From the NCBI RefSeq assembly GCF_000153125.2, contig NZ_CM002299.1, positions 744,809-808,808 on the forward strand: a DNA stretch of 64,000 nt. Direction: 5' to 3'. The stretch is from Congregibacter litoralis KT71 (lineage in GTDB: Bacteria > Pseudomonadota > Gammaproteobacteria > Pseudomonadales > Halieaceae). The notes under the pieces are model-generated. The model was not told the origin of the DNA. It did not search any database and worked only from the letters and a program-made list of their open reading frames with translations. Shown here piece after piece: positions 14,925 to 26,434 of the stretch (position 1 is its first letter; each line of letters begins with the position of its first letter). Both the position numbers and the translations under genes were made by a program.

Positions 14925-16490
14925 CTATGCGCGTTTGCGAGCCGGCGCCGCCTTTGCAGAATTCTTTGCCAGAGTCTTTGCGGGATTCTTAGGTTTAGCC
15001 TTGGCCCGGCTTTTTGCCGCGGTTTTCCGTTTCGCGACGGGTTTGTCCTTTGCCTTTGAGCGGCGCTTAGGCGTTGCCTTGACTATGGTTGCGTCGCGAA
15101 GCTCTTCGAAGCTTGCCATCAAACACTTACGGTAAAAGTCAGGGTCCGGCATCATCTCCCGGCAGCTCGTCGCCGAGATAGTGAATTCACCGCAATAGCT
15201 GCTGATCACATGAAACAGTCCAACGCCGTCTGCAACGGGACCCGTGCCGAAGTTCGACAGCATGCGGGCTCCGGTGTTGTAGAGAGGCACCTGGGGTCCC
15301 GGTACGTTGGTGATGACACAGTTGTAAATCGGGTTGATCTGATTCACCAGGCCCCAGCGGCTTGCCAGTCGTGCGGCCTGGGCGGTCAGAGTGCTGGGAA
15401 TGAACTGCGAGTAATCGGTCATGGTTTTTGCACCGACGGCATTGGTGTATTCCTTGGCCGTGCGGGTGCCTTCATGCACTGCGATAAGACGCTCCCGGGC
15501 GCTGGCAATATCACTGCGAATCTGTACGGCCATGGTAGATACGATGTTGCCCCCGGTGCCTTTTTCCTTGGTATCACGGACATTGACCGGCGCCATCGCC
15601 ACCAATGATTCGTCGGGTAATTCGCTATGGGCCTCCAGATACTTGCGCATGGCACCACCGACAATAGTGAGGGCCACATCATTGACCGTCGCGCCAGGAA
15701 TAGCGTTCTTGATCCCTTTGATCTCCTCCAATGGCAGGCTCACGGCATTAAACACCCGATAGGCCGATACGGTACCGTTGAATCGCACGCGGGGGACAGT
15801 GCCGACACGCTGGAGATCGCCTCTGCGCAGCTGCATAAACACCTTCGCAAAGCCCGGTACCGTGTTGCGCGCTACGGAAATAAATCTCAAAGGCTGTCGC
15901 AGCCCGTTGATCTGCGCACGGGTCAGGAGACCCAAGGTACTGGGGTCGCGATCAGGGCGGGTGATGACGGTCTTAGGCTCGACTTTGGCATCGGCGCTCA
16001 AGTCATGAATCGCCGCGGTAATTTCCATGCCCGAAGCGCCGTCAACCGCCGCATGATGCATCTTGGAGAACAGAGCAAAGCAGCCTTTGGGATAGCCCTC
16101 GAGATTGTCGAGACCCTCGATAACATACATCTCCCAAAGGGGGCGCGACCGATCCAGGGGTCTTGCGTGAATACGTGAAATGAGAATGCAGAGCTGACGC
16201 CAGTCGCCCGGCGCGGGTAGGGCGACATGACGGATATGAAACTCCGGGTCGAAATCTCCCTCATCGATCCAGTACGGATGATCAAGACCCAGGGGCACTT
16301 CTTTGAGCCTGCGGGTCAGGCTGGGGATGCCCTTGACGCGATTCGCGGTACCCTCAAGGATCTGCTTGAAACGTACCTTGCCCTCCGGTGCGGTCTCCTG
16401 GGTGTAGATGTACAGACCGGAGATATGCATGGGGGAGTTTGGTGTCTCGAGATACAAAAAGGACGCGTCGAGTCCGCTGAGCTGCTGCAT
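14925..16490 (-). CDS. Wax-ester synthase/diacylglycerol acyltransferase (WS/DGAT)
   Basis: 521 aa. The catalytic motif HHxxxDG is seen as KMHHAAVDGASG at about 146-157, and the family signature blocks (PLDRSRPLWEMYVIEGL, NDVALTIVGGAMRKYL, NVPGPQVPLYNTGARM) are present. These enzymes join acyl-CoA to fatty alcohols or diacylglycerol, making storage wax esters or triacylglycerol at the inner membrane. The last 50 residues are an unusual Lys/Ala/Pro tail resembling histone H1-like repeats, which extends the protein past the usual 455-470 aa. Storage lipid synthesis is expected to respond to carbon excess; no regulator is visible here. Confidence 0.94.
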   Translation of the reverse strand: MQQLSGLDASFLYLETPNSPMHISGLYIYTQETAPEGKVRFKQILEGTANRVKGIPSLTRRLKEVPLGLDHPYWIDEGDFDPEFHIRHVALPAPGDWRQLCILISRIHARPLDRSRPLWEMYVIEGLDNLEGYPKGCFALFSKMHHAAVDGASGMEITAAIHDLSADAKVEPKTVITRPDRDPSTLGLLTRAQINGLRQPLRFISVARNTVPGFAKVFMQLRRGDLQRVGTVPRVRFNGTVSAYRVFNAVSLPLEEIKGIKNAIPGATVNDVALTIVGGAMRKYLEAHSELPDESLVAMAPVNVRDTKEKGTGGNIVSTMAVQIRSDIASARERLIAVHEGTRTAKEYTNAVGAKTMTDYSQFIPSTLTAQAARLASRWGLVNQINPIYNCVITNVPGPQVPLYNTGARMLSNFGTGPVADGVGLFHVISSYCGEFTISATSCREMMPDPDFYRKCLMASFEELRDATIVKATPKRRSKAKDKPVAKRKTAAKSRAKAKPKNPAKTLAKNSAKAAPARKRA

Positions 16491-16596
16491 GATCGTTATC
16501 TCTTATTGGTTTTAGATGAGTGTACACCGAGCCAGCCGCTCTGCACGGCATAATGCCTGGGCGCCACGGGCAAATTAATCAGTGCTCAGTACGCAA

Positions 16597-16619
16597 AAAG
16601 CCGCTCAGGGAGCGGCTTT
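16597..16619 (-). terminator. Intrinsic terminator of rpoD
   Basis: AAAGCCGCT and AGCGGCTTT form a perfect 9-bp stem with a 5-nt loop; on the minus strand it is followed by TTTTTGCG. It lies 21 bp after the rpoD stop codon and ends the rpsU-yqeY-dnaG-rpoD transcription unit. Confidence 0.88.
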
Positions 16620-16639
16620 GGTCGCGCTTGGGTGCTTAT

Positions 16640-18463
<1,824 letters not shown>

Positions 18464-18606
18464 TCGATACCTTGCTTGGGTTTGGCCGGCCCTTTCGGGG
18501 CGGACGTGATAAAACAGAAAAAGTTAGCCCGCCAGTATAGCGGAAAGTGGGACAAATTGCTTACAGAAATAACGGGCCTGCCACCGCCGCAGAGGCCGCG
18601 GTGTGT

Positions 18607-20616
18607 TTACTGGCCGCCGGGACCACTTCGGGTGTCCAGGTCGCGCAGGGCACGGATGAGCTCCGGTAGCCGCGCCTTGTCATCGGCGGTGAGCTGGGCG
18701 TAGGGGCGACTCTTCAGGCCGCTGATCTCCTCCATAATCCGCTGGCGGAGGGGCAGCAGTGTCAGGCGTCTGATGATGTCCTGAAACTGTGCTTCGATAC
18801 CATCTGTGGGTATCAGTCTTTCCTGCCCCGCAAGTTCTGCGAGAAGCTCGCCTTCGCTGCTGCCATGCCAATGGCCCAGAAGCATGCCGGTGCTGGACTC
18901 GGGGCGTTTTTGCAGTAACTCGATAATGGCTTTGAGTAACTCCCCCTCCCGACCTTCCAGCGCAGACAGGGCATGGGCGTCCGCCAGGGCAGCGACGGCG
19001 GGTTTGTGCAGTAACAGGGCAATGGCAGCCTGGGTCAGCGTCGCATGCGCGCGGGGCGCCTGACCCAGGGGCGCGCGTTGTCGGGGGGTGGGTTCATCGT
19101 CTGAAGGGGCCCAGGCACCCGCATCCGGGGGTGGCCCTCCGTCCATTGAGGCGTAGTAGTCACCTGAGTCGATATCTGGGTAATTATCGGCGAATTCATC
19201 GGAGTATTGAGGCAAGTGGTGATCCGGATAGCTGTTTGCGCTGCTGCCGAAGCCGCTGTCAGACGCTCCACCGTGACGGGCCTTTTCTGGAGCGGGAGGC
19301 GGCTCCGGGGGCGGCAGTTCGAGTTTCATCAGGCTGGCAAGCTCTAAGCCGGTGCGCTCTGCCAAAGACTGGAACATCAGCTCCCGATAGACGCCCTCGG
19401 GCAGTATGCGAATGAGAGGCAGCGCCCGCTTGGACAGGCTGGCGCGACCCTCCATGGTGCCAATGTCCAGCCCGTTTGCCTGACTCTGGAAGAGAAACTC
19501 CTCCAGGGGTACGGCGGCATGCACCAGATCTAAAAAGGCCTGGGTCCCGTCTTTGCGCACCAGGGAGTCGGGATCTTCGCCCTCCCGCAGAAACAAAAAT
19601 CGGGCCTGGCGTCCGTCGGCCATGGTCGGCAGGGTGTTGTGCAGGGCCCGCTCCGCCGCTTTACGCCCTGCTTCGTCGCCATCAAAGCAAAACACCACCT
19701 CGGGCACGACGCGGAAGATGCGCTCCAAATGCTCCGTGCTCGTGGCGGTGCCGAGGGTCGCCACGGCATAGCTGATGCCAGCCTGGGCCAGGGCAATCAC
19801 GTCCATGTAGCCCTCTACCACGATGATGCGATCGAGTTTGCGATTGGCTCGCCGCGCCTCATAAAGGCCGTAAAGCTCACGGCCTTTATGAAAAATGGGT
19901 GATTCCGGGGAGTTCAGATACTTGGGTTTGTCGTCTCCCAGCACCCTGCCGCCGAAGGCGATCACACGGCCGCGACGGTCCCGGATAGGAAACACAATTC
20001 GGTCCCGGAAGCGGTCATAGACGCGGCCTTTATCATTCTTAACCAGCATGCCAGCGGTGATGGCTCGGGACAGCGTTTGTTCGTCGTCCCCCAGATGTTT
20101 CAGGAGGTTGTCCCATCCGGCGGGCGCCAGGCCAAGGCCAAAATCCCGGGCAACAACCCCCGTAAGACCGCGATTCTTGAGGTATTCAACGGCAGGCTGG
20201 CGGTTTTCGTGGGTTCTCAGGGCATCCTTGTAAAACGCAGCGGAGCGCTCCATCAATTCGTAGAGGGGTTTGTTTGGCGACTCGCCCTGGGGAGACGCTC
20301 CCTGGCCCCGGCTTTCCTCCCGGACAACCTCGAGTCCGACCCCCGTGGCGAGGTTTTCCACCGCCTGGGGGAAGTCGATATTCTCGTAGTCCATGATAAA
20401 GCCGAGGGCGTTACCGCCCGCCCCGCAGCCGAAACAGTAGTAAAACTGTTTTTCGGGATTGACGCTGAAAGACGGTGACTTTTCGTCGTGGAAGGGGCAG
20501 CGGGCGCTAAAATTCTTGCCGGTTTTTTTGAGTTTTACGCGACGGTCTATGACGTCGACGATGTCGACGCGATCCAACAGGTCATCGATGAAGCTTTGGG
20601 GAATCCGTCCGGCCAT
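18607..20616 (-). CDS. dnaG: DNA primase
   Basis: 669 aa. The N-terminal zinc-binding domain has C40, H43, C61 and C64 (CPFHDEKSPSFS then YYCFGCGAGG). The Toprim catalytic core contains VEGYMDVIALAQAG and the acidic CFDGDEAGRKAA motif. The C-terminal third, separated by a low-complexity Pro/Asp/Ser linker (about 445-525), is the DnaB-helicase-interacting domain. It makes RNA primers at the replication fork. It sits between yqeY and rpoD; the gap to yqeY holds a 15-bp tandem repeat array. Confidence 0.97.
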   Translation of the reverse strand: MAGRIPQSFIDDLLDRVDIVDVIDRRVKLKKTGKNFSARCPFHDEKSPSFSVNPEKQFYYCFGCGAGGNALGFIMDYENIDFPQAVENLATGVGLEVVREESRGQGASPQGESPNKPLYELMERSAAFYKDALRTHENRQPAVEYLKNRGLTGVVARDFGLGLAPAGWDNLLKHLGDDEQTLSRAITAGMLVKNDKGRVYDRFRDRIVFPIRDRRGRVIAFGGRVLGDDKPKYLNSPESPIFHKGRELYGLYEARRANRKLDRIIVVEGYMDVIALAQAGISYAVATLGTATSTEHLERIFRVVPEVVFCFDGDEAGRKAAERALHNTLPTMADGRQARFLFLREGEDPDSLVRKDGTQAFLDLVHAAVPLEEFLFQSQANGLDIGTMEGRASLSKRALPLIRILPEGVYRELMFQSLAERTGLELASLMKLELPPPEPPPAPEKARHGGASDSGFGSSANSYPDHHLPQYSDEFADNYPDIDSGDYYASMDGGPPPDAGAWAPSDDEPTPRQRAPLGQAPRAHATLTQAAIALLLHKPAVAALADAHALSALEGREGELLKAIIELLQKRPESSTGMLLGHWHGSSEGELLAELAGQERLIPTDGIEAQFQDIIRRLTLLPLRQRIMEEISGLKSRPYAQLTADDKARLPELIRALRDLDTRSGPGGQ

Positions 20617-20628
20617 GATCAGCGTTTT

Positions 20629-20742
20629 GCCAGGTAAAAAAGCGCCAGGTAAGAAGGTGCCAGATAAAGAAGCGCCAGGTAAATTGATGCCAGGTAAAGT
20701 GGTGCCAGTTGAAACAATGCCACGTCAATATGTGCCCGGCCA
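20629..20742. repeat. 15-bp imperfect tandem repeat array between yqeY and dnaG
   Basis: Seven consecutive 15-bp units start at 20629, 20644, 20659, 20674, 20689, 20704 and 20719, each beginning GCCAGGTAAA or a close variant, with an eighth degraded unit from 20734. The first five units are the most alike. The array starts 12 bp upstream of the dnaG start codon, so on the mRNA it forms the dnaG 5' leader. The dnaG ribosome binding site must lie in the 12 bp between, and none is obvious. Confidence 0.85.
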
Positions 20743-20806
20743 GGGGCCACACTCACTAGGGGGGGGATTATGCCACGGGCGGCAGATCCGGGTGCCGGAG
20801 CCCGCG

Positions 20807-21277
20807 TTAGCCGACGAGACGGGCTTTAACTTTCTGGCTGACTGCGCCCATGTCGGCACGGCCCTGAAGCTGGGGTTTGAGCTGTCCCATGACTGCGCCC
20901 ATGGCCTGCATTCCTGAGCCGTCGGCCGCTGAAATGGCGTTATCAATAATGGTGTCGAGCTCTTCGTCGCTGAGCTGCTGGGGAAGAAATTCCTGAATGA
21001 CAGCAATTTCTGAAGCTTCCTGGCTGGCGAGATCTTCGCGATCTGCGTCTTCGTACTGCTTTTGCGAATCCCGCCGTTGCTTCAACATCTTGTCGAGCAC
21101 AGCGATAACCCGCGCTTCGTCCAAAACGATGCGCTCGTCGACTTCTATTCGCTTGAATTCGGCCTGGATGAGACGAATGGTGGAGAGTCGCTCTTTATCA
21201 CGACTTTTCATCGCCTCCTTCATGGCGGCTTTGATCGCAGCCTGGGTTTCTGAAGGAGTAACGGTCGATTCGCTCAT
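20807..21277 (-). CDS. GatB/YqeY-domain protein
   Basis: 156 aa. This is the YqeY family: an N-terminal helical part (AAIKAAMKEAMKSRDKERLS then LIQAEFKRIEVDERI) and a C-terminal helical domain like the tail of GatB (EIAVIQEFLPQQLSDEELD). The family resembles the tRNA-binding tail of amidotransferase subunit B, but its own role is not settled. It is placed between rpsU and dnaG, an order common in Pseudomonas and relatives. Confidence 0.93.
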   Translation of the reverse strand: MSESTVTPSETQAAIKAAMKEAMKSRDKERLSTIRLIQAEFKRIEVDERIVLDEARVIAVLDKMLKQRRDSQKQYEDADREDLASQEASEIAVIQEFLPQQLSDEELDTIIDNAISAADGSGMQAMGAVMGQLKPQLQGRADMGAVSQKVKARLVG

Positions 21278-21321
21278 AAAGCCTGTTTCGTGTCGAAACC
21301 TGTCTTAACGCCTACTACCTA

Positions 21322-21537
21322 CTAGTAGAGGCGAACGCGCTTACGGTTCTCGCGGGAAATCTTCTTGAGGTGACGCTTTACCGCAGCCGCAGCCGCGCGC
21401 TTACGTACCGTAGTCGGCTTCTCGTAGTGCTCACGACGACGTACTTCAGAAAGAACACCGGCTTTCTCGCATGAACGCTTGAAACGACGCAAAGCGACGT
21501 CGAAAGGCTCGTTCTCTTTTACCTTGATGTGGGGCAT
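21322..21537 (-). CDS. rpsU: 30S ribosomal protein S21
   Basis: 71 aa, the normal length, with the characteristic start [21 protein letters not shown] cut short here to its first half ([12 protein letters not shown]) and the basic C-terminus ([16 protein letters not shown]). S21 acts at the anti-Shine-Dalgarno end of 16S rRNA in initiation. It is the first gene of the operon rpsU-yqeY-dnaG-rpoD and diverges from tsaD. Confidence 0.98.
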   Translation of the reverse strand: MPHIKVKENEPFDVALRRFKRSCEKAGVLSEVRRREHYEKPTTVRKRAAAAAVKRHLKKISRENRKRVRLY

Positions 21538-21768
21538 CTAAATCCTGTCCTGTCTTGATTTGCCGGGAACGAGAAAACACCGCCCACCAGCGCGAGGGCG
21601 CGCATTCTATACGCAGCCTGAGGGATTTGCAAAGGTGAGTTTTGCCGTTTTTTTACCCGGGCAGGGCGCCGAACTTCGGCACAACGCTGTCGCGGACAGC
21701 CGGGATTCATTAGACTTGCGCCTTTCGCGCCTGGACCTCGTGGTTTTGGCGCAGAACCGGATCAAAAA
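21538..21768. promoter_or_regulatory. Divergent promoter region of rpsU and tsaD
   Basis: 231 bp between two divergently transcribed essential genes; promoters for both the macromolecular-synthesis operon and tsaD-folB-folK must lie here. I cannot assign specific boxes with confidence and see no gene. Confidence 0.5.
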
Positions 21769-22824
21769 ATGAACGTTCTTGGTATCGAAACATCCTGCGA
21801 CGAGACGGGCGTCGCGCTCTATAACACCGAGCGCGGCCTCCTGGCGCACGCCCTGTACAGTCAGATCGCGGTGCATCGTGAATACGGCGGCGTGGTGCCC
21901 GAATTGGCGTCCCGGGATCACGTGCGCAAGACCCTGCCCCTGGTCCGGGAGGTGGTCGAAGCCGCTGGACTGTCCCATGGTGACGTGGATGCCGTGGCCT
22001 ACACAGCGGGTCCGGGTCTCATCGGCGCATTAATGGTGGGTGCAACGACGGCAAGGTCCCTGGCACTGGGTTGGGGGGTGCCTGCCCTGGGTGTCCATCA
22101 TATGGAGGGTCATCTCCTGGCACCGATGCTGGAAGAGAGTCGTCCTTCCTTTCCCTTTGTGGCGCTCCTGGTGTCCGGAGGACATACGCAACTGGTACGC
22201 GTGGATGGCATCGGGCAGTACAAGCTGCTGGGAGAATCCCTGGACGATGCCGCAGGAGAGGCTTTTGACAAGGCCGCCAAAATGCTCGGATTGCCCTATC
22301 CCGGAGGGCCGCACATCGCCCGCATTGCCCAGGAGGGGAATCCTGATCGATTTACCTTCCCCCGGCCCATGATCAAGCATCCGGGTCTGGACTTCTCCTT
22401 TAGCGGCCTGAAAACACACACCCTCACGACGGTGCGCTCCCTGGAGAAGCAGTCCCCCCTGACGGAGCAGGATAAAGCGGATGTCGCCCGCGCTTTTGAA
22501 GAGGCCGTGGTATCCACCCTGGTGATCAAGTGCCGTCGGGCCCTGGAGCAGGAAAGCCTGAATCGTCTGGTCATGGCTGGAGGTGTCAGTGCCAACCGGA
22601 ATCTTCGTGAGCAACTGGCCACCACGCTGGGTAAAAAAGGGGCCGAGGTGTTCTATCCCGCACCGCAATTCTGCACGGATAATGGCGCGATGATCGCCTA
22701 TGCGGGGGCTCAGCGTTTAGCTGCGGGGCAGGTCGATGGTGATGATGTTCAGGTAAGGCCGCGCTGGCCTATGACCGAGTTACCGCCCATCCCTGCCAAT
22801 TCGCCCGGGGAGAGCGCCCTGTGA
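21769..22824 (+). CDS. tsaD: tRNA N6-threonylcarbamoyltransferase TsaD
   Basis: 351 aa. The ASKHA-fold protein starts with [16 protein letters not shown] and carries the metal-binding [10 protein letters not shown] motif, the [16 protein letters not shown] block ([14 protein letters not shown]) and the C-terminal [13 protein letters not shown] and [13 protein letters not shown]. With TsaB, TsaE and TsaC it makes t6A at position 37 of ANN-decoding tRNAs, including the tRNA-Ile2 found in this window. Head gene of the tsaD-folB-folK unit; its stop overlaps the folB start. Confidence 0.98.
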   Translation: MNVLGIETSCDETGVALYNTERGLLAHALYSQIAVHREYGGVVPELASRDHVRKTLPLVREVVEAAGLSHGDVDAVAYTAGPGLIGALMVGATTARSLALGWGVPALGVHHMEGHLLAPMLEESRPSFPFVALLVSGGHTQLVRVDGIGQYKLLGESLDDAAGEAFDKAAKMLGLPYPGGPHIARIAQEGNPDRFTFPRPMIKHPGLDFSFSGLKTHTLTTVRSLEKQSPLTEQDKADVARAFEEAVVSTLVIKCRRALEQESLNRLVMAGGVSANRNLREQLATTLGKKGAEVFYPAPQFCTDNGAMIAYAGAQRLAAGQVDGDDVQVRPRWPMTELPPIPANSPGESAL

Positions 22825-23183
22825 GTGACATCGTTTTTATACGTGCGCTGCAGTTGCCGACCATCATCGGCGTCTATGGCTGGGAGCGGGAGGTGCGCCA
22901 GGAGTTGTTACTGGACCTGGAGATGGCCTGGGATATCGCCCCCGCGGGCGCAAGTGATGATGTGGCCGACGCCCTGGATTACTCCGCCGTGGCGACCCGC
23001 CTGCGTGCCTTTGCGGCGGCGTCCAGTTTTGAGCTCGTCGAGAAAATGGCCACGGAACTGGCTGGTCTGGTCATGAGTGAGTTCTCCGTGCCCTGGGTGC
23101 GTCTGCGCCTGTGCAAGCCCGGCGCCGTGACGGAAGCACGGGATGTGGGGGTGCTCATCGAGCGGGGGGAGCGTCCCGCGTGA
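22821..23183 (+). CDS. folB: Dihydroneopterin aldolase
   Basis: 120 aa from a GTG overlapping the tsaD stop codon. The family pattern is visible: [21 protein letters not shown] (IIGVxxWE block, with only part quoted) at the N-terminus, the conserved [11 protein letters not shown], the [13 protein letters not shown] helix with the catalytic glutamate and the [11 protein letters not shown] strand. It converts dihydroneopterin to 6-hydroxymethyl-dihydropterin in folate synthesis, the substrate of the next gene's enzyme. Confidence 0.95.
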   Translation: MSDIVFIRALQLPTIIGVYGWEREVRQELLLDLEMAWDIAPAGASDDVADALDYSAVATRLRAFAAASSFELVEKMATELAGLVMSEFSVPWVRLRLCKPGAVTEARDVGVLIERGERPA

Positions 23184-23668
23184 CTCGTCTGTTTCTGGGT
23201 CTGGGGAGCAATATTGAACCTCAGCGCTATCTGCCTCTGGGTCTCGCCGAATTAGAGGCTTTGCTGGGCCCGCTGCGGGTGTCCCCGGTGTACGAGGGGG
23301 CGGCTATCGGCTTTCAGGGTGAGCCATTCTGGAATCTGGTGGTAGAGGCAAACACCACCCTCGACGTAGGCGATTTGCAGAAGGCCCTGCGCACCATTGA
23401 ATACGCCCATGGCCGTCCAGAAAATGCCTCCCGCTGCAGCCCCCGAAGTCTGGATATCGATATCCTGCTCTATGGTGATCTTTGCGGGGTGATCGACGGT
23501 GTGGAGCTGCCCCGGGGAGAGATCCTCGATAACGCCTTTGTGCTCAGGCCTTTGGCCGAACTTGCGCCGGAGGATGTGCATCCCGTCGCTGGCTTAAGTT
23601 ATCGCGAGCTTTGGGCGGCTTACGATGCCTCGTCTCAGCCACTCAGGGCGGTGTCCCTGGACCTGTAG
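23180..23668 (+). CDS. folK: 2-amino-4-hydroxy-6-hydroxymethyldihydropteridine pyrophosphokinase
   Basis: 162 aa from the GTG at 23180, which overlaps the folB stop. HPPK motifs: [14 protein letters not shown] at the start, [19 protein letters not shown], and the signature [15 protein letters not shown] with the two magnesium-binding aspartates. It pyrophosphorylates the FolB product in folate synthesis. Its last 34 bases overlap the end of cca on the other strand. Confidence 0.96.
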   Translation: MTRLFLGLGSNIEPQRYLPLGLAELEALLGPLRVSPVYEGAAIGFQGEPFWNLVVEANTTLDVGDLQKALRTIEYAHGRPENASRCSPRSLDIDILLYGDLCGVIDGVELPRGEILDNAFVLRPLAELAPEDVHPVAGLSYRELWAAYDASSQPLRAVSLDL

Positions 23669-24966
23669 CTCTCTCTAAGCTGGTCTAGCCGTCTGATTCG
23701 TTCTTTTTTCAGCGCATCGCCAATGGCTTTGCCTTCCAGAGATTGGGTTTCGGGGCTGGACGCTTTGAGTTCTGCAACGGTGACGGCGTTTGCGATATCC
23801 CGCGCCTGCCTGAGATAGTCCGCCTGGGGGTAGTCTCTGTTTTCCATGCCCTTTCGACCCCGGGAGTCGGCTTCACAGGTCAGGAGGTAGTTGTTAAAGC
23901 GCTCGGGCTGGCGAAGTGCACCGGTAGCCTCCAGCAGCTTGAGCAAAGTATCGCCGCGAAGCTCCCGGGCCCGATGCATGTGCAGGTGATATTCACAGAC
24001 CGTGAGCGCCAGTTGCCGGTGGGCGTTGGGCACCTTGAAACGTTTGCAAACATCCTCAACCAGCGGCAGCCCCGCTTGCTCGTGGCCTCGATGGCCGGGG
24101 AGTACGTCCGTGGGGGTGATGCCTTTTCCGAGATCATGGGTGAGTGCGGCGAACACCACCTGGCTGTTGCCGGATTCCGGTCCCTCGGTGTGGTGTGCTG
24201 AGTTAATCTCAACATGCTCACGCCGGGTTTTTTTTCGAGAGAGCAGCGCAGCCTGTTTCAGGACCATCAGCACATGAATGCCGGTGTCGACCTCGGGATG
24301 GTAAGTCGCTTTCTGCGGTATGCCGAAGAGCGCATCCACTTCCGGTAACAGGGCTTTCAGGGCACCACAGTCTCGTAGCACCTCTATGAATACCTGGGGA
24401 TCCTGTTCACGCAGAGCACGCTCCGTCTCTACCCAGATGCGCTCCGCAGGGAGGTACTGAAGCTCGCCCTGGGCAACGATCTCACTCATGAGCTCCAGGG
24501 TTTCTTTGGCAACGGTAAAACCCAAATGCGCATAGCGGGCTGCAAAACGGGCGACGCGCAGTACGCGTAAAGGATCTTCAATAAATGCATCCGATACATG
24601 GCGCAGGATGCGGTTTGTTAGGTCAGCGGAGCCCCCGTAGGGGTCGATGAGAGAACCGTCACCATCGCGAGCGATGGCATTGATGGTGAGGTCTCGGCGT
24701 TGCAGGTCCTCTTCCAGAGTTACCGTCGCGTCGTAATGGGTTTCGAAGCCCGTGTAGCCGTGGCCTTTTTTCCGCTCCGTGCGGGCGAGGGCATGTTCCT
24801 CTTTGGTCTGTGGGTGCAGGAACACCGGAAAATCCTTACCAACCTGAGTAAAACCCAGCTTGAGTAATTCGTCGGGCATCGCGCCCACGACAACCCAATC
24901 CCGCTCTTTGACGGGATAATCGAGAAGCTCATCGCGGACGGCACCGCCGACCAGGTAGGTTTTCAT
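23635..24966 (-). CDS. cca: CCA tRNA nucleotidyltransferase (with HD domain)
   Basis: 443 aa. The class II nucleotidyltransferase head has [34 protein letters not shown] and the [12 protein letters not shown] motif; residues from about 110 form the neck ([15 protein letters not shown]). A C-terminal HD phosphohydrolase domain ([13 protein letters not shown]) is present as in E. coli-type CCA enzymes. It adds or repairs the CCA end of tRNAs. It is somewhat longer than the 412-aa E. coli enzyme, with an insertion at about residues 245-265. It converges on folK with a 34-bp overlap. Confidence 0.96.
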   Translation of the reverse strand: MKTYLVGGAVRDELLDYPVKERDWVVVGAMPDELLKLGFTQVGKDFPVFLHPQTKEEHALARTERKKGHGYTGFETHYDATVTLEEDLQRRDLTINAIARDGDGSLIDPYGGSADLTNRILRHVSDAFIEDPLRVLRVARFAARYAHLGFTVAKETLELMSEIVAQGELQYLPAERIWVETERALREQDPQVFIEVLRDCGALKALLPEVDALFGIPQKATYHPEVDTGIHVLMVLKQAALLSRKKTRREHVEINSAHHTEGPESGNSQVVFAALTHDLGKGITPTDVLPGHRGHEQAGLPLVEDVCKRFKVPNAHRQLALTVCEYHLHMHRARELRGDTLLKLLEATGALRQPERFNNYLLTCEADSRGRKGMENRDYPQADYLRQARDIANAVTVAELKASSPETQSLEGKAIGDALKKERIRRLDQLRESYRSRDTALSG

Positions 24967-25188
24967 GGAGGGATTTTAGCAGGGGCAGGCTTGGGGGGAG
25001 GCTAGTAATGTGCCTGAATGCGGTTAAATACTGCTGTTTATGAAAACGTGGATGGCTTACTCAGCTTACTTGGCTTAGGTCGTCAACGAGACATCTGGGT
25101 GCTCGCAATAGATTAAAAACGAGCGGTATTGATCTGGAGCTATCGCCGCGCGCAGGAGAAACTGGCCATACTGAACCGGAGTTCTATA
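24967..25188. other. Intergenic region, cca to the coiled-coil gene
   Basis: 222 bp between divergent genes. No gene is seen; promoters for cca and for the small coiled-coil protein are expected here. Confidence 0.4.
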
Positions 25189-25500
25189 ATGGCCTTAATA
25201 GCTTTCGACACACTCGGCTGTGTCCAACGCCTCACAGAGGCGGGCATGGACGAAAAGATCGCCACCGCGCAGGCACAGGTAATGGCAGAGACCTTTATTC
25301 ACAATGCAGAGCAGCTGGTAACGCGGGATTATCTCGATGAGCGGTTGCGCTTTGAATTTGCATCGCAGGATCTGAGGTTGGAGCCGCGATTTGCCCGATT
25401 GGAGCAAACTCAACGGGTACACTCGGTACTCCTGGCAATTATTACCGCCAGCACCGTGATTCCGTTCTTGCAGTCGATTTTTGCGGCCTTGAGTCCGTAG
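25189..25500 (+). CDS. Small coiled-coil membrane-anchored protein (DUF1640-like)
   Basis: 103 aa from the ATG at 25189, with GGAG nine bases upstream; the open frame extends to 25129 without support. The start LIAFDTLGCVQRLTEAGMDEKIATAQAQVM matches in shape the DUF1640/CCDC90-like pattern (TFDT...RL..AG....QAEA). A helical charged middle (about 45-75) and one C-terminal hydrophobic segment (VLLAIITASTVIPFL) follow. Such proteins are often mobile and found beside unrelated genes; none has an assigned bacterial function. The family call is by eye. Confidence 0.6.
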   Translation: MALIAFDTLGCVQRLTEAGMDEKIATAQAQVMAETFIHNAEQLVTRDYLDERLRFEFASQDLRLEPRFARLEQTQRVHSVLLAIITASTVIPFLQSIFAALSP

Positions 25501-25579
25501 GGGTTTTGCAACCAGGCTATTTCCGCTGAGCGAATCAGGCAAAGCCTTCTGATCCGTCGCAGATCGGGAGAGCGTCGGT

Positions 25580-26419
25580 TCAGCTTGGCGCTGCACTCGC
25601 GTTGCAGGGTTCCGATACCCTTTCGCCCGTCTCAAGGCAATAAAACGTCAGAGAATTCCCCCAGACACACCCCGTGTCCAGGCCAATGGCGTTCGGCGTG
25701 CTGGTCTGGCCCTGCAGCGAAGCCCAGTGGCCGAACAGGATCCTGTCGTAGGTCGTCTTCCTGTGGGGATAGTTAAACCAGGCGTCGAGTGCCTCATTGT
25801 TGGCGGCAGGCCCGCCGGGGTTCGCCAAAGGCCCCTTGCTCTCAAGATCCAGTCGCCCGTCTTCAAAGCAGTAACGCATGCGGGTGAGGTAGTTGGTAAT
25901 CACCCGCAGTCGGTCCATGCCTTGCAGGTCGTCGGACCAAATAGCCGGCTCGTTTCCATACATGGCCGAGAAAAACTCCGTGCAATTCGGGCTTTGAAGA
26001 ACGCTTTCTACCTCCCGCGCTCGCGCAGCGGCGTCTTTCACGCTCCACTGGGGCGGGATACCTGCATGAACCAGGGTAAACCCGTGCTCTTGATACAGCA
26101 GCGGCTGTTGGTGCAACCAGCCGATGAGCACGTCGCGATCCTCGGCCAAAAGAATGGGCTCCAGCGTGTCCAGCCGGCCGAGTTTTTTGGCGCCCGCGGC
26201 GATAGCCATCAGATGCAGGTCGTGATTACCCAGCACAACACGTATGTTGTCTCGATGCTTGTAGAAAAAGCGTAGAGTTTTCAGGCACTTCGGGCCGCGG
26301 TTCACGAGGTCGCCGGTGCACCAGAGCATGTCTCTATCCCAGCTGAATCCAACCTTTTTGAGGAGGCGCTTCAGGGGCTTTTTACAGCCTTGAATGTCTC
26401 CAACTACCCAGGTGGCCAT
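25580..26419 (-). CDS. apaH: Symmetrical bis(5'-nucleosyl)-tetraphosphatase
   Basis: 279 aa. A calcineurin-type phosphoesterase: VVGDIQGCKKPL, CTGDLVNRGPKCL and LGNHDLHLMAIA are the metal-ligand motifs in the expected order, followed by LVHAGIPPQW and, near the C-terminus, FGHWASLQG. It hydrolyses Ap4A to two ADP, affecting RNA capping and stress tolerance. It follows apaG by 15 bp in the rsmA-apaG-apaH unit. Confidence 0.97.
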   Translation of the reverse strand: MATWVVGDIQGCKKPLKRLLKKVGFSWDRDMLWCTGDLVNRGPKCLKTLRFFYKHRDNIRVVLGNHDLHLMAIAAGAKKLGRLDTLEPILLAEDRDVLIGWLHQQPLLYQEHGFTLVHAGIPPQWSVKDAAARAREVESVLQSPNCTEFFSAMYGNEPAIWSDDLQGMDRLRVITNYLTRMRYCFEDGRLDLESKGPLANPGGPAANNEALDAWFNYPHRKTTYDRILFGHWASLQGQTSTPNAIGLDTGCVWGNSLTFYCLETGERVSEPCNASAAPS

Positions 26420-26434
26420 CCGCTATGCGCCAGT

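Noticed and set aside
20459..20917. Frame reading the 15-bp repeats as APGK-type pentapeptide repeats
   Set aside because: It starts antisense to dnaG and ends antisense to yqeY; the repeats read well in any frame because their length is a multiple of three, and no ribosome site is present.
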